From the NCBI GenBank assembly GCA_016869735.1, contig VGDL01000022.1:1-55232 (forward strand): 55,232 nt of DNA, written 5' to 3'. The notes beneath the pieces were generated by a model. That model worked only from the letters and a program-made list of their open reading frames with translations. It made no database searches and was not told the DNA's origin. Source of the DNA: Alphaproteobacteria bacterium. GTDB lineage: Bacteria > Pseudomonadota > Alphaproteobacteria > Acetobacterales > Acetobacteraceae. Made by a program: the position numbers and the translations under genes. Shown here piece after piece: positions 46,074 to 55,230 of this stretch. Every line of letters begins with the position of its first letter. Position 1 is the first letter of the stretch.

Positions 46074-46703
46074 TCAAAAGACGTAACCCAGCGCCTCAAC
46101 GCCAAACCAGACAATGGCGAGCAAGACCGCGGTTGCGAAAATATTGGCGAGGATGGTCGCAACAATGCCAATCCCAACCACCTTGCTGTCATTCTCCACC
46201 ACGCCAAGGGACATGATGATGGTGCCAAAGGCAGGCGGGCCATTGGTGCCAGGCCCGGGCAGGATCAGCATCAGCGCGGCATAGGCCGTGAGCCAGCCCA
46301 CCACCTTATCCGCCGTGTTATTGGTGAAGGGGCCAGGGCGCGGCCTGACATAGCGTTCGACACGCGAAAGCATTTTGGAAGAACCGCTCGATAACCGCAT
46401 CACATCGCTGCGCTTCAGGCTCTGCCGCGCGATGAAGCCAGGCAGCCTCGGCTTGCGAAAGCCAAGCCCCATTTGCACACCCAAAATCAACATAGGCGTG
46501 CCAAAAATGGTTGCCATGCCTGGCAAAAGCCCCGGCAGGCAAAGCAGCAGGATCAGCAGGCCAAAGGCGCGGTCGCCGAAAGCCTCGGCCATTTCGCCAA
46601 GGGTGATGCGTTCACCGGGGCAGCGTTCCACCACCTCCGCAATCAGGCGAGAGATTGGCGCATTCTGATGATTGCCGGCAATCGGGGGCAGGGCGTCGTC
46701 CAT
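46074..46703 (-). CDS. exoD: ExoD-family membrane protein
   Basis: A 209-residue inner-membrane protein of the ExoD family, originally linked to exopolysaccharide production and alkali tolerance in Rhizobium. The N-terminal part has GERITLGEMAEAFGDRAFGLL, the hallmark start of the family, followed by LPGLLPGMATIFGTP, and later LTAYAALMLILPGPG and two C-terminal spans. The biochemical role is not known. It is a separate transcription unit, upstream of nothing on its strand but the btuB leader 50 bases away. Confidence 0.85.
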   Translation of the reverse strand: MDDALPPIAGNHQNAPISRLIAEVVERCPGERITLGEMAEAFGDRAFGLLILLLCLPGLLPGMATIFGTPMLILGVQMGLGFRKPRLPGFIARQSLKRSDVMRLSSGSSKMLSRVERYVRPRPGPFTNNTADKVVGWLTAYAALMLILPGPGTNGPPAFGTIIMSLGVVENDSKVVGIGIVATILANIFATAVLLAIVWFGVEALGYVF

Positions 46704-46733
46704 GTGGGGTAGCGGGCGTCCTGAGCTTTGGAT

Positions 46734-46763
46734 TGGCGGAACACGTTACATGGCGTTCCGCCA
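46734..46763. terminator. 9 bp perfect hairpin after the crotonase gene
   Basis: TGGCGGAAC (46734-46742) and GTTCCGCCA (46755-46763) form a perfect stem with a 12 base loop, 29 bases after the crotonase stop and before exoD, both on the minus strand. No T-run follows. Likely an intrinsic or processing hairpin; the function is inferred from position. Confidence 0.45.
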
Positions 46764-46791
46764 GCCCGGTTCAACTTATCTTTGGTTAAAC

Positions 46792-47586
46792 TTACAGCCC
46801 CTGAAAGGCGGGTTTGCGCTTTTCCATGAACGCCTTGCGGCCTTCCTTGTAATCCGCGCTATCGAAGCAGGCGGTCATGGCGGCATTGATGGCGGCCATG
46901 TCGCGATCCGTGCGGTCCTGCAACACCGCCTGCACCGTGCGCTTATTGGCATAAAGCGAAAGGGGCGCGTTTTGCGCAAGCGTCGCGGTCAGCTTGGCCA
47001 CTTCGCCGGCCAGCGCATCCGCTGGCACAAGCTTGTTGATCAGGCCAACCCTTTCGGCTTCCCGCCCATCAAAGCGTTCGCCGGACATCAGGATCATATG
47101 CGCGTGCGCTGGGCCAACCAGGCTGACCAGATGCTTCACCATGTCAAAGCCATAGGCGATGCCAAGCTTGGCTGCCGGAATGCCGAATTGGCTACCCTCG
47201 GCCGCGATGCGGATATCGCAGGACATGGCAATGCCTAGCCCGCCGCCCATGCAAAAGCCGCGAATTTCCGCAATCACCGGCTTTGGATAGGAAGCGAGCT
47301 TCAAGCGCCCGCCAGCCGTCAGCCGACCATATTCCTTTTGCGCATCGGCGTCTGAGCGCAGCTTATCAAACTGGCTGATATCAGCGCCAGAAACAAAAGC
47401 CTTGTCGCCCGCGCCGGTCAGCACCACGCAGCGGACCGAGGCATCTTTTTCAAACACATCCAAAGCCTGGCCCATGCCATCCCACATCGCAACCGACATG
47501 GCATTGCGCTTTTCCGGCTGGTTGAAGGTAATGCGCCCAACGCCATCCTTGATTTCGGCAAGAATCTTGCCTTCCGCAAATTCCAT
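46792..47586 (-). CDS. crotonase-superfamily protein without the hydratase glutamates
   Basis: A 264-residue crotonase fold protein. The two oxyanion-hole segments are present (DKAFVSGADI and GFCMGGGLG). In enoyl-CoA hydratases two Glu residues, 20 positions apart, act in the GGGCE and PEILLG positions. Here those places are Gly118 (GGGLG) and Ala138 (FGIPAAKLG), with the same 20-residue spacing. Hydration of enoyl-CoA by the standard mechanism is therefore unlikely; isomerase, decarboxylase or thioesterase-type chemistry is possible. It starts five bases after the CoA-transferase stop and is the second gene of that minus-strand pair. Confidence 0.85.
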   Translation of the reverse strand: MEFAEGKILAEIKDGVGRITFNQPEKRNAMSVAMWDGMGQALDVFEKDASVRCVVLTGAGDKAFVSGADISQFDKLRSDADAQKEYGRLTAGGRLKLASYPKPVIAEIRGFCMGGGLGIAMSCDIRIAAEGSQFGIPAAKLGIAYGFDMVKHLVSLVGPAHAHMILMSGERFDGREAERVGLINKLVPADALAGEVAKLTATLAQNAPLSLYANKRTVQAVLQDRTDRDMAAINAAMTACFDSADYKEGRKAFMEKRKPAFQGL

Positions 47587-47591
47587 TTTTC

Positions 47592-48809
47592 TTACCCTTC
47601 GCTGATCACGCCAAGCGCGCGCAATTGTTCAATCTCGGCGGCGCCATAGCCGGCCTGTTGCAGAATTTCGGCAGAATGTTCGCCAAGCCGGGGCGGGATA
47701 CGCCGCACGCTGCTTTCAATCCCCTGCATATTGATCGCGGTGCCAACAATATGGGTCAGGCCGCGCTTTGGCGTTGTCATGGGCAGCGCCATCGCCAGAT
47801 GCTTCACCTGCGGGTCTTCAAACACTTGGTCCACGCGGTTGATCGGCCCACAAGGAATGCCAGTGCGTTCCAGCAGATCAATCCAGTATTCGCTGGGCTT
47901 GGTGCTGGTGACTTCACCAATCGTCTTGTTCAGCCGCGCGCGATCATTACTGCGGCCTTTCAGGGTTTTCCATTCCTCGACCTCGAGCCAATCCTTCCGC
48001 CCCAAGGCTTCCGCGAATTGCGCCCACATCTTGGGCGAAGACGCCGCGATATTGATCGGCTTATCGGCGGTTGGGAAAACGCCCATCGGGATATTCACCG
48101 GATGATCATTGCCGGCCTGCCCCGGAATTTCACCATCCATCAGCCAACGTGCGGCTTGCAGATCCAGCATGAAGACCATGGCTTCCAGCAGGCTGGTATG
48201 CACATAGCGGCCCTGGCCGGTTTTCTCCCGCTGGAACAGCGCCATCATCACCGCAAGCGCGAGAAGATTGCCCGCTGTCAAATCAACAAAGGGAATGCCG
48301 GCGCGCATCGGCCCGCGGCCAGGCTCACCGGTGATGGTCATCATGCCGCCCATGCCCTGGGCGATCTGATCCACGCCGGCGCGTTCCCCATAAGGCCCGG
48401 TCTGCCCAAAGCCTGAGATGGAGGCATAGATCAAGCGCGGGTTGATCCCCTTCAGATCATCATAGGCAATACCCAGCCGGTGCTTCACCTTCACGCGCAT
48501 ATTCTCAACCAAAACATCCGCATTGGCGGCAAGCTTCATCAGCGCGGCCTTGCCTTCCGGGGATTTGAGATTGAGCGCAATGGAACGCTTGTTGCGATGC
48601 AGATTCTGGAAATCATAGCCATCGCGATCACCACCAAAGCCATCGCCATTGGCAGGTGGTTCCACGCGGATCACCTCGGCGCCCCAATCGGCCAAATGGC
48701 GCACGCAGGTGGGGCCGGCGCGGGCCAGCGTCAGGTCCAGCACGCGCACGCCGGCCAGCGGCAGGGCGGCCTCAGTGGCCAGTTTGGTGTCTATGGGGCT
48801 TTCGGGCAT
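47592..48809 (-). CDS. family III (CaiB/BaiF) CoA-transferase, copy 1
   Basis: Moves CoA between carboxylic acids by a mixed-anhydride mechanism, 405 residues. The N-terminal VRVLDLTLARAGPTCVRHLADWGAEVIRVEPP is family-like, and NRNKRS is HRNKRSIALNLKSPEGK here. The nucleophilic Asp is D176 in GIPFVDLTAG. SGFGQTGPY and ISGFG mark the CoA pocket. It lies directly upstream of the crotonase-like gene and divergently from a second cluster that contains copy 2. The acid acted on is not predictable; oxalate, carnitine, mesaconate and bile-acid enzymes all belong here. Confidence 0.9.
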   Translation of the reverse strand: MPESPIDTKLATEAALPLAGVRVLDLTLARAGPTCVRHLADWGAEVIRVEPPANGDGFGGDRDGYDFQNLHRNKRSIALNLKSPEGKAALMKLAANADVLVENMRVKVKHRLGIAYDDLKGINPRLIYASISGFGQTGPYGERAGVDQIAQGMGGMMTITGEPGRGPMRAGIPFVDLTAGNLLALAVMMALFQREKTGQGRYVHTSLLEAMVFMLDLQAARWLMDGEIPGQAGNDHPVNIPMGVFPTADKPINIAASSPKMWAQFAEALGRKDWLEVEEWKTLKGRSNDRARLNKTIGEVTSTKPSEYWIDLLERTGIPCGPINRVDQVFEDPQVKHLAMALPMTTPKRGLTHIVGTAINMQGIESSVRRIPPRLGEHSAEILQQAGYGAAEIEQLRALGVISEG

Positions 48810-48831
48810 GTCATCCTCCGTTCCGGCGAGA

Positions 48832-48934
48832 CTAGAGGCGTTTCGCCGCCTTGGCCACGCGGCGAAACGCCTCTAGCGCATGTTTTGGTCGCATTTTCCG
48901 AGTCGCCAAGCGTTACCGCTTGGCTTGAAAATGC
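48832..48934. repeat. double palindromic element in a divergent promoter region
   Basis: Two adjacent palindromes. The first is an 18 bp perfect stem, left arm 48832-48849 and right arm 48859-48876 (CTAGAGGCGTTTCGCCGC and its complement) with a 9 base loop. The second is nested: GCATTTTC (48891-48898) pairs with GAAAATGC (48927-48934), and inside it GCCAAGCG (48905-48912) pairs with CGCTTGGC (48917-48924) around TTAC. It lies between two divergent gene starts, so it is not an ordinary terminator. It looks like a repetitive extragenic palindrome. Only one copy occurs in this window, so repetition in the genome is inferred. Confidence 0.7.
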
Positions 48935-49039
48935 TCCATGTCGGACAGGAAGGCAGGGCTAGGGGGGCGGTTGCCCCCTTCACGCGCGGTCTAGCCCCGA
49001 AAGGTCGCTCCCGGTAGCATACGGGCAAAGGAGAACGCC

Positions 49040-49867
49040 ATGACCTCGCAAAGCCTTGAAGCGCTCGCCGCCGAGGTGCCCGATGGGGCGAGCCTTGCCT
49101 TGCCGCCGGATAATTCCCTGCCCTCGGTCGCGCTGGCCAAGGCGCTGATCCGGCGCGGGGTGCGCAACCTCAATCTGATCGGCGTGCCGGTCTCCGGCTT
49201 TGCGACCGATATCCTGATTGGGGCCGGGTGTGTGGCGAGTGTGCAGACCAGCGCGGTATCGCTTGGTGAGGCCGGCTTCGCGCCGCGCTTTTCGGCGGCG
49301 TTGCGCGCTGGCAGCATCAAGGTGATTGACGCGACCTGCCCGGCCATTCACACCATGCTGCAAGCCGCCGAAAAGGGTGTCCCGTTTATGCCGCTGCGTG
49401 GCTTGATTGGCAGCGATATCCTGGCGCATCGGCCGGATTGGAAAGTGGTGCCCAATCCCTTCGCGACGGCAGGCGAAGACCCGATTGTGCTGCTGCCCGC
49501 GCTCAACCCGGATTTCGTGTTTTTCCACGCATTGATGGCCGATGAGGAAGGCAATGTCTGGGTCGGGCGGCGGCGTGAATGTGCGACCATCGCGCATGCA
49601 TCCAAGCGCGCCTTGGTCACGGTGGAACGCGTGGTGCCGGGCAATTTCCTGGAAGATGAGCGCCTTGCTTCCGGGGCCATCAACGCGACTTACATTGGCG
49701 GCATCGCCATTGCCGAACGCGGCGCGCATCCGGTCGCACTGCTGGATGAATATGGCTTCGATGGTGCCTATGTCGGCGAATACGCCCGCATGGCCCGCAG
49801 CGAAGAAGGCTTCGCTGCCTGGTGCGCGCGTGAAGTGTTTGATCAGAAAGCGCAGGCCGCAGAATGA
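49040..49867 (+). CDS. family I CoA-transferase-like subunit A (glutaconate/IpdA type)
   Basis: A 275-residue alpha-type subunit. The CoA-transferase I fold is marked by DGASLALPPDNSLPSVALAKAL, then LIGVPVSGFATDILIGAGCV, and LLPALNPDFVFFHALMADEEGNVWVG, the usual strand and GNxx region. LGEAGFAPRF (about 76-85) carries a conserved-looking Glu. It is followed in ATGA overlap by subunit B, forming a heterodimer. Glutaconate CoA-transferase and the steroid-ring hydrolase IpdAB share this architecture, so transfer or C-C hydrolysis is possible. Confidence 0.82.
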   Translation: MTSQSLEALAAEVPDGASLALPPDNSLPSVALAKALIRRGVRNLNLIGVPVSGFATDILIGAGCVASVQTSAVSLGEAGFAPRFSAALRAGSIKVIDATCPAIHTMLQAAEKGVPFMPLRGLIGSDILAHRPDWKVVPNPFATAGEDPIVLLPALNPDFVFFHALMADEEGNVWVGRRRECATIAHASKRALVTVERVVPGNFLEDERLASGAINATYIGGIAIAERGAHPVALLDEYGFDGAYVGEYARMARSEEGFAAWCAREVFDQKAQAAE

Positions 49868-50616
49868 CCGAGATCAAGCTTGAAGAACGCATCGCCGTTG
49901 CCCTGGCGAAGCTGATCCTGGACCCGAGCGCGCCGCCCGCGCGCCATATCGCGGTTGGTGCGGCATCACCCATGCCGGCGGCCGCCTGTTGGCTGGTGAA
50001 AAAGCAGGGCCATCCCGTGCGGCTTTCGCTGCTGCATAAGCGTAGCGGCAATCCGTTCACGGAAGGCACGCGCGAATTATTTGACCTGACCGGCCAGGGG
50101 CGGATTGACCTGTTCTTTTTGGGTGGCGGGCAGATTGATGGCAGCGCCAATTTGAACCTGGTTGGCACCGGCGAATGGCCCGGCATGGGCGTGCGCTTTC
50201 CCGGCAGCTTCGGTTCCGCCTTCATGTATTTCATGACGCCGCGCACCATTCTGTTCCGCGAAGAACACACGCCGCGCGTCTTTGTCGAAAAGGTGGACAA
50301 TATCTCTGCCCCCGGTGTCTCACCGCCCGGCGTGTTTCGCCGCGGTACCGCGCAGGCGCTGGTGACGGGGCGCTGCGTATTCCGCTTCCATCCTGATCGC
50401 GCGCGGTTTTCGCTGGAAAGCGTGCACCCCGGCGAAACGGTGGAAAGCGTGCGCGATGCAACGGGATTTGCTTTTGACGTGAACGGCGATGTGCCCTTCA
50501 CGCCCGACCCCACGGCAGAAGAACTCGCGCTGCTGCGCGGGCCGATCTGTGATGAGATGCTGGAAACCTACCCGGAATTCTGCGCCCGGGTCTTTGGCAG
50601 GAAACAAGCGGCATGA
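49864..50616 (+). CDS. family I CoA-transferase-like subunit B (IpdB-like)
   Basis: A 250-residue beta-type subunit. HIAVGAASPMPAAACWLVKK and LFFLGGGQIDGSANLNLVG mark the fold. The catalytic SENG (Glu) motif of true family I CoA-transferases is not visible; the equivalent segment reads VGAASPMPA, more like IpdB of cholesterol catabolism, whose partner IpdA supplies the working Glu. So this may be a CoA-thioester hydrolase/lyase rather than a transferase. It overlaps its neighbours by four bases on both sides. Confidence 0.8.
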   Translation: MTEIKLEERIAVALAKLILDPSAPPARHIAVGAASPMPAAACWLVKKQGHPVRLSLLHKRSGNPFTEGTRELFDLTGQGRIDLFFLGGGQIDGSANLNLVGTGEWPGMGVRFPGSFGSAFMYFMTPRTILFREEHTPRVFVEKVDNISAPGVSPPGVFRRGTAQALVTGRCVFRFHPDRARFSLESVHPGETVESVRDATGFAFDVNGDVPFTPDPTAEELALLRGPICDEMLETYPEFCARVFGRKQAA

Positions 50617-51848
50617 ATGACGCAAGCATTGCAACGCGCGGCTTGGCGCGTTCCGCCGGCGCCTTGGCGGGGCTGCGCGTGGTGGACCTCACGCGCGTAT
50701 TGGGCGGGCCCTATTGCACCATGGTGCTGTCAGATCACGGCGCCGAGGTGATCAAGCTTGAGCCCCCGCAGGGTGATGAGGTGCGTGATTGGGGCCCCCC
50801 CTTCGATAGCGCGGGGGATGCTTCCTATTTCGTTGGCGTCAATCGCAACAAGCGCAGCGTCGGGCTTGATCTGTCCAAGCCCGCCGGCAAGGAAGTGCTG
50901 CTGCGCCTGTTGGAAGGTGCCGATGTGCTGGTGGAAAACTTCAAGCCAGGTTCCATGGAAAAATGGGGGCTGGGGTATGAAGCGGTCCTTTCAAAACGCT
51001 TTCCGCGCCTGATCCATTGCCGCGTTTCCGGCTTTGGTGGTGAAGGCCCGCTTGGTGGCTTCCCCGGCTATGATGCGGTGTTGCAGGCCATGGTCGGCCT
51101 CATGTCCATCAATGGTACGGAGACTTCGGGGCCGACGCGCCTTGGCACGCCGATTGTGGATATTGCGACCGGCTTGTTTTCCACCATCGCCATTCTGATG
51201 GCGCTGCATGAGCGGGAAAAATCGGGCAAGGGGCAATATTGCGACATGACGCTGCATGATTGCGGCATGGCGCTGCTGCATCCCCATGCGGCGAATTACT
51301 TCCTGTCCGACAAGCGCCCCAAGGCGACGGGGAATCCGCACCCGAATTTGGTGCCCTATTCCAAATTCAAGACGAAAACCTGCGAGATCTTCATCGCCGC
51401 CGGCAATGATCCCGCCTTTCGGAAGTTTTGTGAATTTCTGGGCATTCCCGATGTGGCGAAGGATGAGCGTTTTGCCACCAATGGCGCACGCGTGATCAAT
51501 CGCGATGCGCTGACAGAGATTTTGGAAAAGCGCTTTTCGACGGAAGATGGCCATGACCTCACGCGGCGCATGCTGGCGGTTGGCCTGCCTGCCGGGCCGG
51601 TGCTGCATGTGGATGAAGCCATGGCGGCGGATCATACCGCCTTCCGCGACATGATTGCTGATATCGGCGATTTCCGCGCTTTGAATACACCCATCAAACT
51701 TTCACGCACGCCGGGCGGTGCGCGCACGCGCCCGCCGCGCTTCAACCAGCATGGGCGGGAAGTGCTGCTGGCACGCGGCTTTAGCGAGGCGGAGATTGCC
51801 GCTTTGGAAGCCGATGGCGTGATTGTAGGCGCGCGGCGGAAAGCCTGA
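50613..51848 (+). CDS. family III (CaiB/BaiF) CoA-transferase, copy 2
   Basis: 411 residues. LRVVDLTRVLGGPYCTMVLS, then GAEVIKLEPPQGD, NRNKRSVGLDLSKPAG and the catalytic Asp173 in TPIVDIATG are all present. RVSGFGGEGPLGG frames the CoA. It is the third gene of a plus-strand unit with the two IpdAB-like subunits (ATGA overlap at 50613). It is not especially close to copy 1 outside shared motifs (the region before the Asp differs), so the two probably act on different acids. Confidence 0.9.
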   Translation: MNDASIATRGLARSAGALAGLRVVDLTRVLGGPYCTMVLSDHGAEVIKLEPPQGDEVRDWGPPFDSAGDASYFVGVNRNKRSVGLDLSKPAGKEVLLRLLEGADVLVENFKPGSMEKWGLGYEAVLSKRFPRLIHCRVSGFGGEGPLGGFPGYDAVLQAMVGLMSINGTETSGPTRLGTPIVDIATGLFSTIAILMALHEREKSGKGQYCDMTLHDCGMALLHPHAANYFLSDKRPKATGNPHPNLVPYSKFKTKTCEIFIAAGNDPAFRKFCEFLGIPDVAKDERFATNGARVINRDALTEILEKRFSTEDGHDLTRRMLAVGLPAGPVLHVDEAMAADHTAFRDMIADIGDFRALNTPIKLSRTPGGARTRPPRFNQHGREVLLARGFSEAEIAALEADGVIVGARRKA

Positions 51849-51852
51849 ACAC

Positions 51853-52713
51853 TCAGGCAGCGGCCGCGATTGTCGGCCCCTGCCCTGCCACCGTGGTGCG
51901 TACCATATGGCGCCGTTCTGATGTGCTCGCGAAAGGTGTCGCACGGTGCAGCACGGCGCGGTTGTCCCAGATCAACAGATCATGCGGCGACCAGCGGTGG
52001 CCATAGATGAAGCGCTCTTCCGTCGCATGCGCCATCAGCCCTTCAATCAAGGCACGGCTTTCCGCTTCATCCATGCCTTCAATGCTGCGCGCATGGGCAC
52101 CCAGATATAGCGCGGGACCATAGGGGTTTTCTTCCAGCACCACGGCCTGACGCACGGGGGGATGCTGCGTCTTTTCCGCATCACTCACCAGGGCCGCATC
52201 AACACGGGCGCGTGACCAGCCGAAATCATGCCAGGCCGCAAGGCGCTTCAGGCGTTGCTGTTCCGCGGCCTCCAACGCCGCAAAGGCGCCGCGCATGAAA
52301 GCGAATTCCGTATTGCCGCCCGCGCTTGGAATCTGCCGCGCTGAGAGCAAGGAAGCCCGCGCCGGGATGGGCTTGAAGGAGGAATCATGATGCCACAGCC
52401 GATTGGCCTTATTGTTCAGCACCTGCTTGTCGCTTGGCGCCACAATCTCTCCAGCGGGGCCGATATTGCTCAACACAATCACCGGACTGCCCGCGCCCAA
52501 GGCGCCGGCGCGTGTCATTTCCAGGGCACCGAACCCCTGGCTGAAGGCGATTTGCGCGGCGTCATCCAAATGCTGGCCGGGCAGCACCAGGACCGAATAG
52601 CGATCCAGCGCATTACGCAGCGCTGCCATGACCGGCGCGGCGACCGGCTGCGCCGCATCAACGCCTTCAATGCGCGCGGCAAAAAGCGGGTGCAGGGGCG
52701 TGATGTTGAGCAT
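51853..52713 (-). CDS. TauD/TfdA-family Fe(II)/2-oxoglutarate dioxygenase
   Basis: Oxidises a substrate with O2 and 2-oxoglutarate, 286 residues. The iron ligands are His108-x-Asp110 (WHHDSSF) and a distal His in AVLHRATPF; the 2-oxoglutarate carboxylate is bound by Arg in RHMVRTTV. ATG 52713 has GGAGG at good spacing; a TTG two codons upstream is too near the ribosome site. It is convergent with the CaiB-type gene (four bases between stops). The family includes taurine, 2,4-D and other dioxygenases, so the substrate is open; no sulfonate genes are near. Confidence 0.88.
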   Translation of the reverse strand: MLNITPLHPLFAARIEGVDAAQPVAAPVMAALRNALDRYSVLVLPGQHLDDAAQIAFSQGFGALEMTRAGALGAGSPVIVLSNIGPAGEIVAPSDKQVLNNKANRLWHHDSSFKPIPARASLLSARQIPSAGGNTEFAFMRGAFAALEAAEQQRLKRLAAWHDFGWSRARVDAALVSDAEKTQHPPVRQAVVLEENPYGPALYLGAHARSIEGMDEAESRALIEGLMAHATEERFIYGHRWSPHDLLIWDNRAVLHRATPFASTSERRHMVRTTVAGQGPTIAAAA

Positions 52714-52755
52714 GGCCAATTCCTCCGGATTGGAGGCTAGGCCGAAAGAAGCCCC

Positions 52756-54426
52756 TCAGAATAGCCCCTCGATCCGCCCTTCCCCATCCAGGCCAATCGT
52801 CTCCGCTGCCGGGCGGCGCGGCAGGCCGGGCATGGTCATGATATCCCCGCAAACCGCCACAATGAAGCCGGCGCCGGCGGAAAGCCGCACCTCGCGCACT
52901 GGCAGCACATGATCCACCGGCGCGCCGAGCTTTGTCGGGTCCGCGCTGAAGGAATATTGCGTCTTGGCGATGCAGACCGGCAGATGCCCGAATCCCAATT
53001 CCTCAAACCGCGCGAGCCGCTTCGCCACATCCGCCGGCAGCGCAATATCGCGCGCGCGATAAATTTGCTGCGCGATGGTGCGGATCTTGTCGGCCAAGGG
53101 CATGGCATCCGGGTAAAGCGGCGCGAAGCGCGCGGATTTCGCCGCGATGCGTGCCTGCACGGCGCGCGCCAATTCCGCAGCGCCCTTGGCGCCATCGCCC
53201 CAATGGGTGCAGAGGATCGCTTCCGTCCCCGCCGCCTGAATGGCCGCTTGCACCGCGGCGATTTCTGCATCCGTGTCGGAGGTGAAGCGGTTCAGCGCCA
53301 CCACCACCGGCAGGCCGAACTTGCCCATATTCTCAACATGGCGGGCAAGATTGCTGATCCCGCGCGTCACCGCCGCCACATCTTCCCGCCCCAGATCAGC
53401 CTTGGCGACCCCGCCATGCATCTTGAGCGCGCGCACGGTTGCCACCACCACACAAACGGAGGGATTCAACCCCGCCAGCCGGCATTTGATATCAAGGAAT
53501 TTCTCGGCACCCAGATCAGCGCCAAAACCCGCTTCAGTCACCACCACATCAGCAAGCTTCAAGCCAAGCCGTGTCGCCATGACGCTATTGCAGCCATGGG
53601 CGATATTGGCGAAGGGACCGCCATGGACCAGCGCGGGGGAGCCTTCAATCGTCTGCACCAGATTGGGCGCGAAGGCATCGCGCAGCAGCGCTGCCATGGC
53701 GCCATCAGCTTTCAGATCGGCCGCCGTAATCTGCCGCCCATCACGCGTCTGTCCCACCACCATGCGGCCGAGCCGCTGCTGCAAATCCGGCAAATCGCGC
53801 GCCAGGCAAAACACCGCCATGACTTCGGAAGCAACGGTGATGTCAAACCCATCTTCGCGCGGGAAGCCATTGGCAACACCACCCAATGAGGAATTGATGC
53901 CACGCAGCGCACGATCATTCATGTCAATCGCGCGGCGCCAGGAAATGCGGCGCGCATCCAGGCCAAGTTCATTGCCCCAATAGATGTGATTATCCAGCAT
54001 CGCCGCCAGCAGATTATTGGCGCTGGTGATGGCGTGGAAATCACCGGTGAAATGCAGGTTGATGTCTTCCATCGGCAGCACCTGCGCATAGCCGCCACCC
54101 GTCGCCCCACCCTTGACGCCAAAGCATGGGCCGAGTGAGGGTTCGCGCAGGCAGATCATGGTCCGCGTGCCGAGCGCATTCAGCGCATCGCCCAGCCCAA
54201 CCGTGGTGGTGGTTTTGCCCTCACCGGCCGGGGTGGGGTTGATGCCGGTGACCAATACCAAAGCGCCATCCGGGCGGTCTGCCTGGGCGCGAATGAAATC
54301 CAGCCCGATCTTGGCCTTGTATTTGCCGTAGGGTTCCAGCGCATCGGCTGGAATGCCGGCGCGCGTGGCGATATCCGCAATCGGCTTCAGCGTCGCGGCG
54401 CGCGCGATATCAAGATCAGTGGCCAT
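52756..54426 (-). CDS. fhs: formate-tetrahydrofolate ligase
   Basis: Makes 10-formyl-THF from formate, ATP and THF, 556 residues. The P-loop is [13 protein letters not shown] (about 68-80). Family segments [20 protein letters not shown], then [15 protein letters not shown] and [15 protein letters not shown] are clear. The C-terminal [15 protein letters not shown] is diagnostic. ATG 54426 has AGGAG upstream. It adds one-carbon units to folate and so relates to MetH, which uses the methyl-THF end of the same pool, although it is 11 kb away. Confidence 0.95.
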   Translation of the reverse strand: MATDLDIARAATLKPIADIATRAGIPADALEPYGKYKAKIGLDFIRAQADRPDGALVLVTGINPTPAGEGKTTTTVGLGDALNALGTRTMICLREPSLGPCFGVKGGATGGGYAQVLPMEDINLHFTGDFHAITSANNLLAAMLDNHIYWGNELGLDARRISWRRAIDMNDRALRGINSSLGGVANGFPREDGFDITVASEVMAVFCLARDLPDLQQRLGRMVVGQTRDGRQITAADLKADGAMAALLRDAFAPNLVQTIEGSPALVHGGPFANIAHGCNSVMATRLGLKLADVVVTEAGFGADLGAEKFLDIKCRLAGLNPSVCVVVATVRALKMHGGVAKADLGREDVAAVTRGISNLARHVENMGKFGLPVVVALNRFTSDTDAEIAAVQAAIQAAGTEAILCTHWGDGAKGAAELARAVQARIAAKSARFAPLYPDAMPLADKIRTIAQQIYRARDIALPADVAKRLARFEELGFGHLPVCIAKTQYSFSADPTKLGAPVDHVLPVREVRLSAGAGFIVAVCGDIMTMPGLPRRPAAETIGLDGEGRIEGLF

Positions 54427-54480
54427 CCCTGAAACTCCTTTGGCGAGAGACCCACGCAACGCCATGGCGGGGCGGTACTG

Positions 54481-55230
54481 TCAAGGCCGTGGCGGGCGAA
54501 ACCTGTCCAGATAGGCGGCGCGATGCGCATAGGCGCCGACATGCGCAACCGGCATATCGGTCAGCGCCCAAATCGCGCTGCCCGGCACTTCAAGCCAGCG
54601 CCGGCAAAAGGCATAGTCTTCGGAAACAAACCCCTCGGGAAGGTTCATTTCATCAAAGAAGGCCCAATATTCGCCCTCCAGCCCGAATTTGCGGAAGCTT
54701 TCGGATTTGCGCCGCGCGACGCCGCCGCTTGCGATCAGTTTTTCAAAGGCGGTCCGCGCGATCATGATGCAGCCAAACCCCATGCGGTTCACACGCAACA
54801 AGCCATTGCGGATCACGGGGTCAGCCGGATCAGGTTCGATGTTGAAGTTGCGCGACAGCGCATTCAACCGCGCCAGGTCCGGCGGGCCTTTCGGCGCCTC
54901 ACGCGCCGCTTCGGCGAAGCGCGCAGCCTCAAAATGCCGCAAGGGGCAGGCAAGGCCAATCACCTCATGCCCTGTCCGCACGAGCCGCGTAATGGCGCCC
55001 CTGGACACGCCGATATCGCCATCAAGAAACAGCAAGTGCGTGAAATCAGCACGCGCCAGAAAATCGCTGGCGAGGATATGCCGCGCGCGCGTGACATAGG
55101 CGCCATCGTAGTTGAACCAATCCGCACCATGCCCGCCATCGCGCAATTCATTCACCATATTCACGATGGAAAGCGTGGTTTCCACCTGCATGGTGCTGGC
55201 GATGGTGGGTGTGGCGATAAAAACCTTCAT
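54481..55230 (-). CDS. glycosyltransferase-like GT-A fold protein
   Basis: A 249-residue soluble protein that begins MKVFIATPTIASTMQVET, typical of a nucleotide-sugar binding start. The acidic D-x-D is D70-G-D72 in LLFLDGDIGVSRGA. Near it DGAYVTRARHILASDFL precedes, and a C-terminal EDYAFCRRWLEVPG fits the acceptor-side catalytic region of GT-A enzymes. No membrane span or signal peptide. It is complete: ATG at 55230, two bases from the window end. Sugar and acceptor are unknown; a role in surface polysaccharide is plausible. Confidence 0.7.
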   Translation of the reverse strand: MKVFIATPTIASTMQVETTLSIVNMVNELRDGGHGADWFNYDGAYVTRARHILASDFLARADFTHLLFLDGDIGVSRGAITRLVRTGHEVIGLACPLRHFEAARFAEAAREAPKGPPDLARLNALSRNFNIEPDPADPVIRNGLLRVNRMGFGCIMIARTAFEKLIASGGVARRKSESFRKFGLEGEYWAFFDEMNLPEGFVSEDYAFCRRWLEVPGSAIWALTDMPVAHVGAYAHRAAYLDRFRPPRP

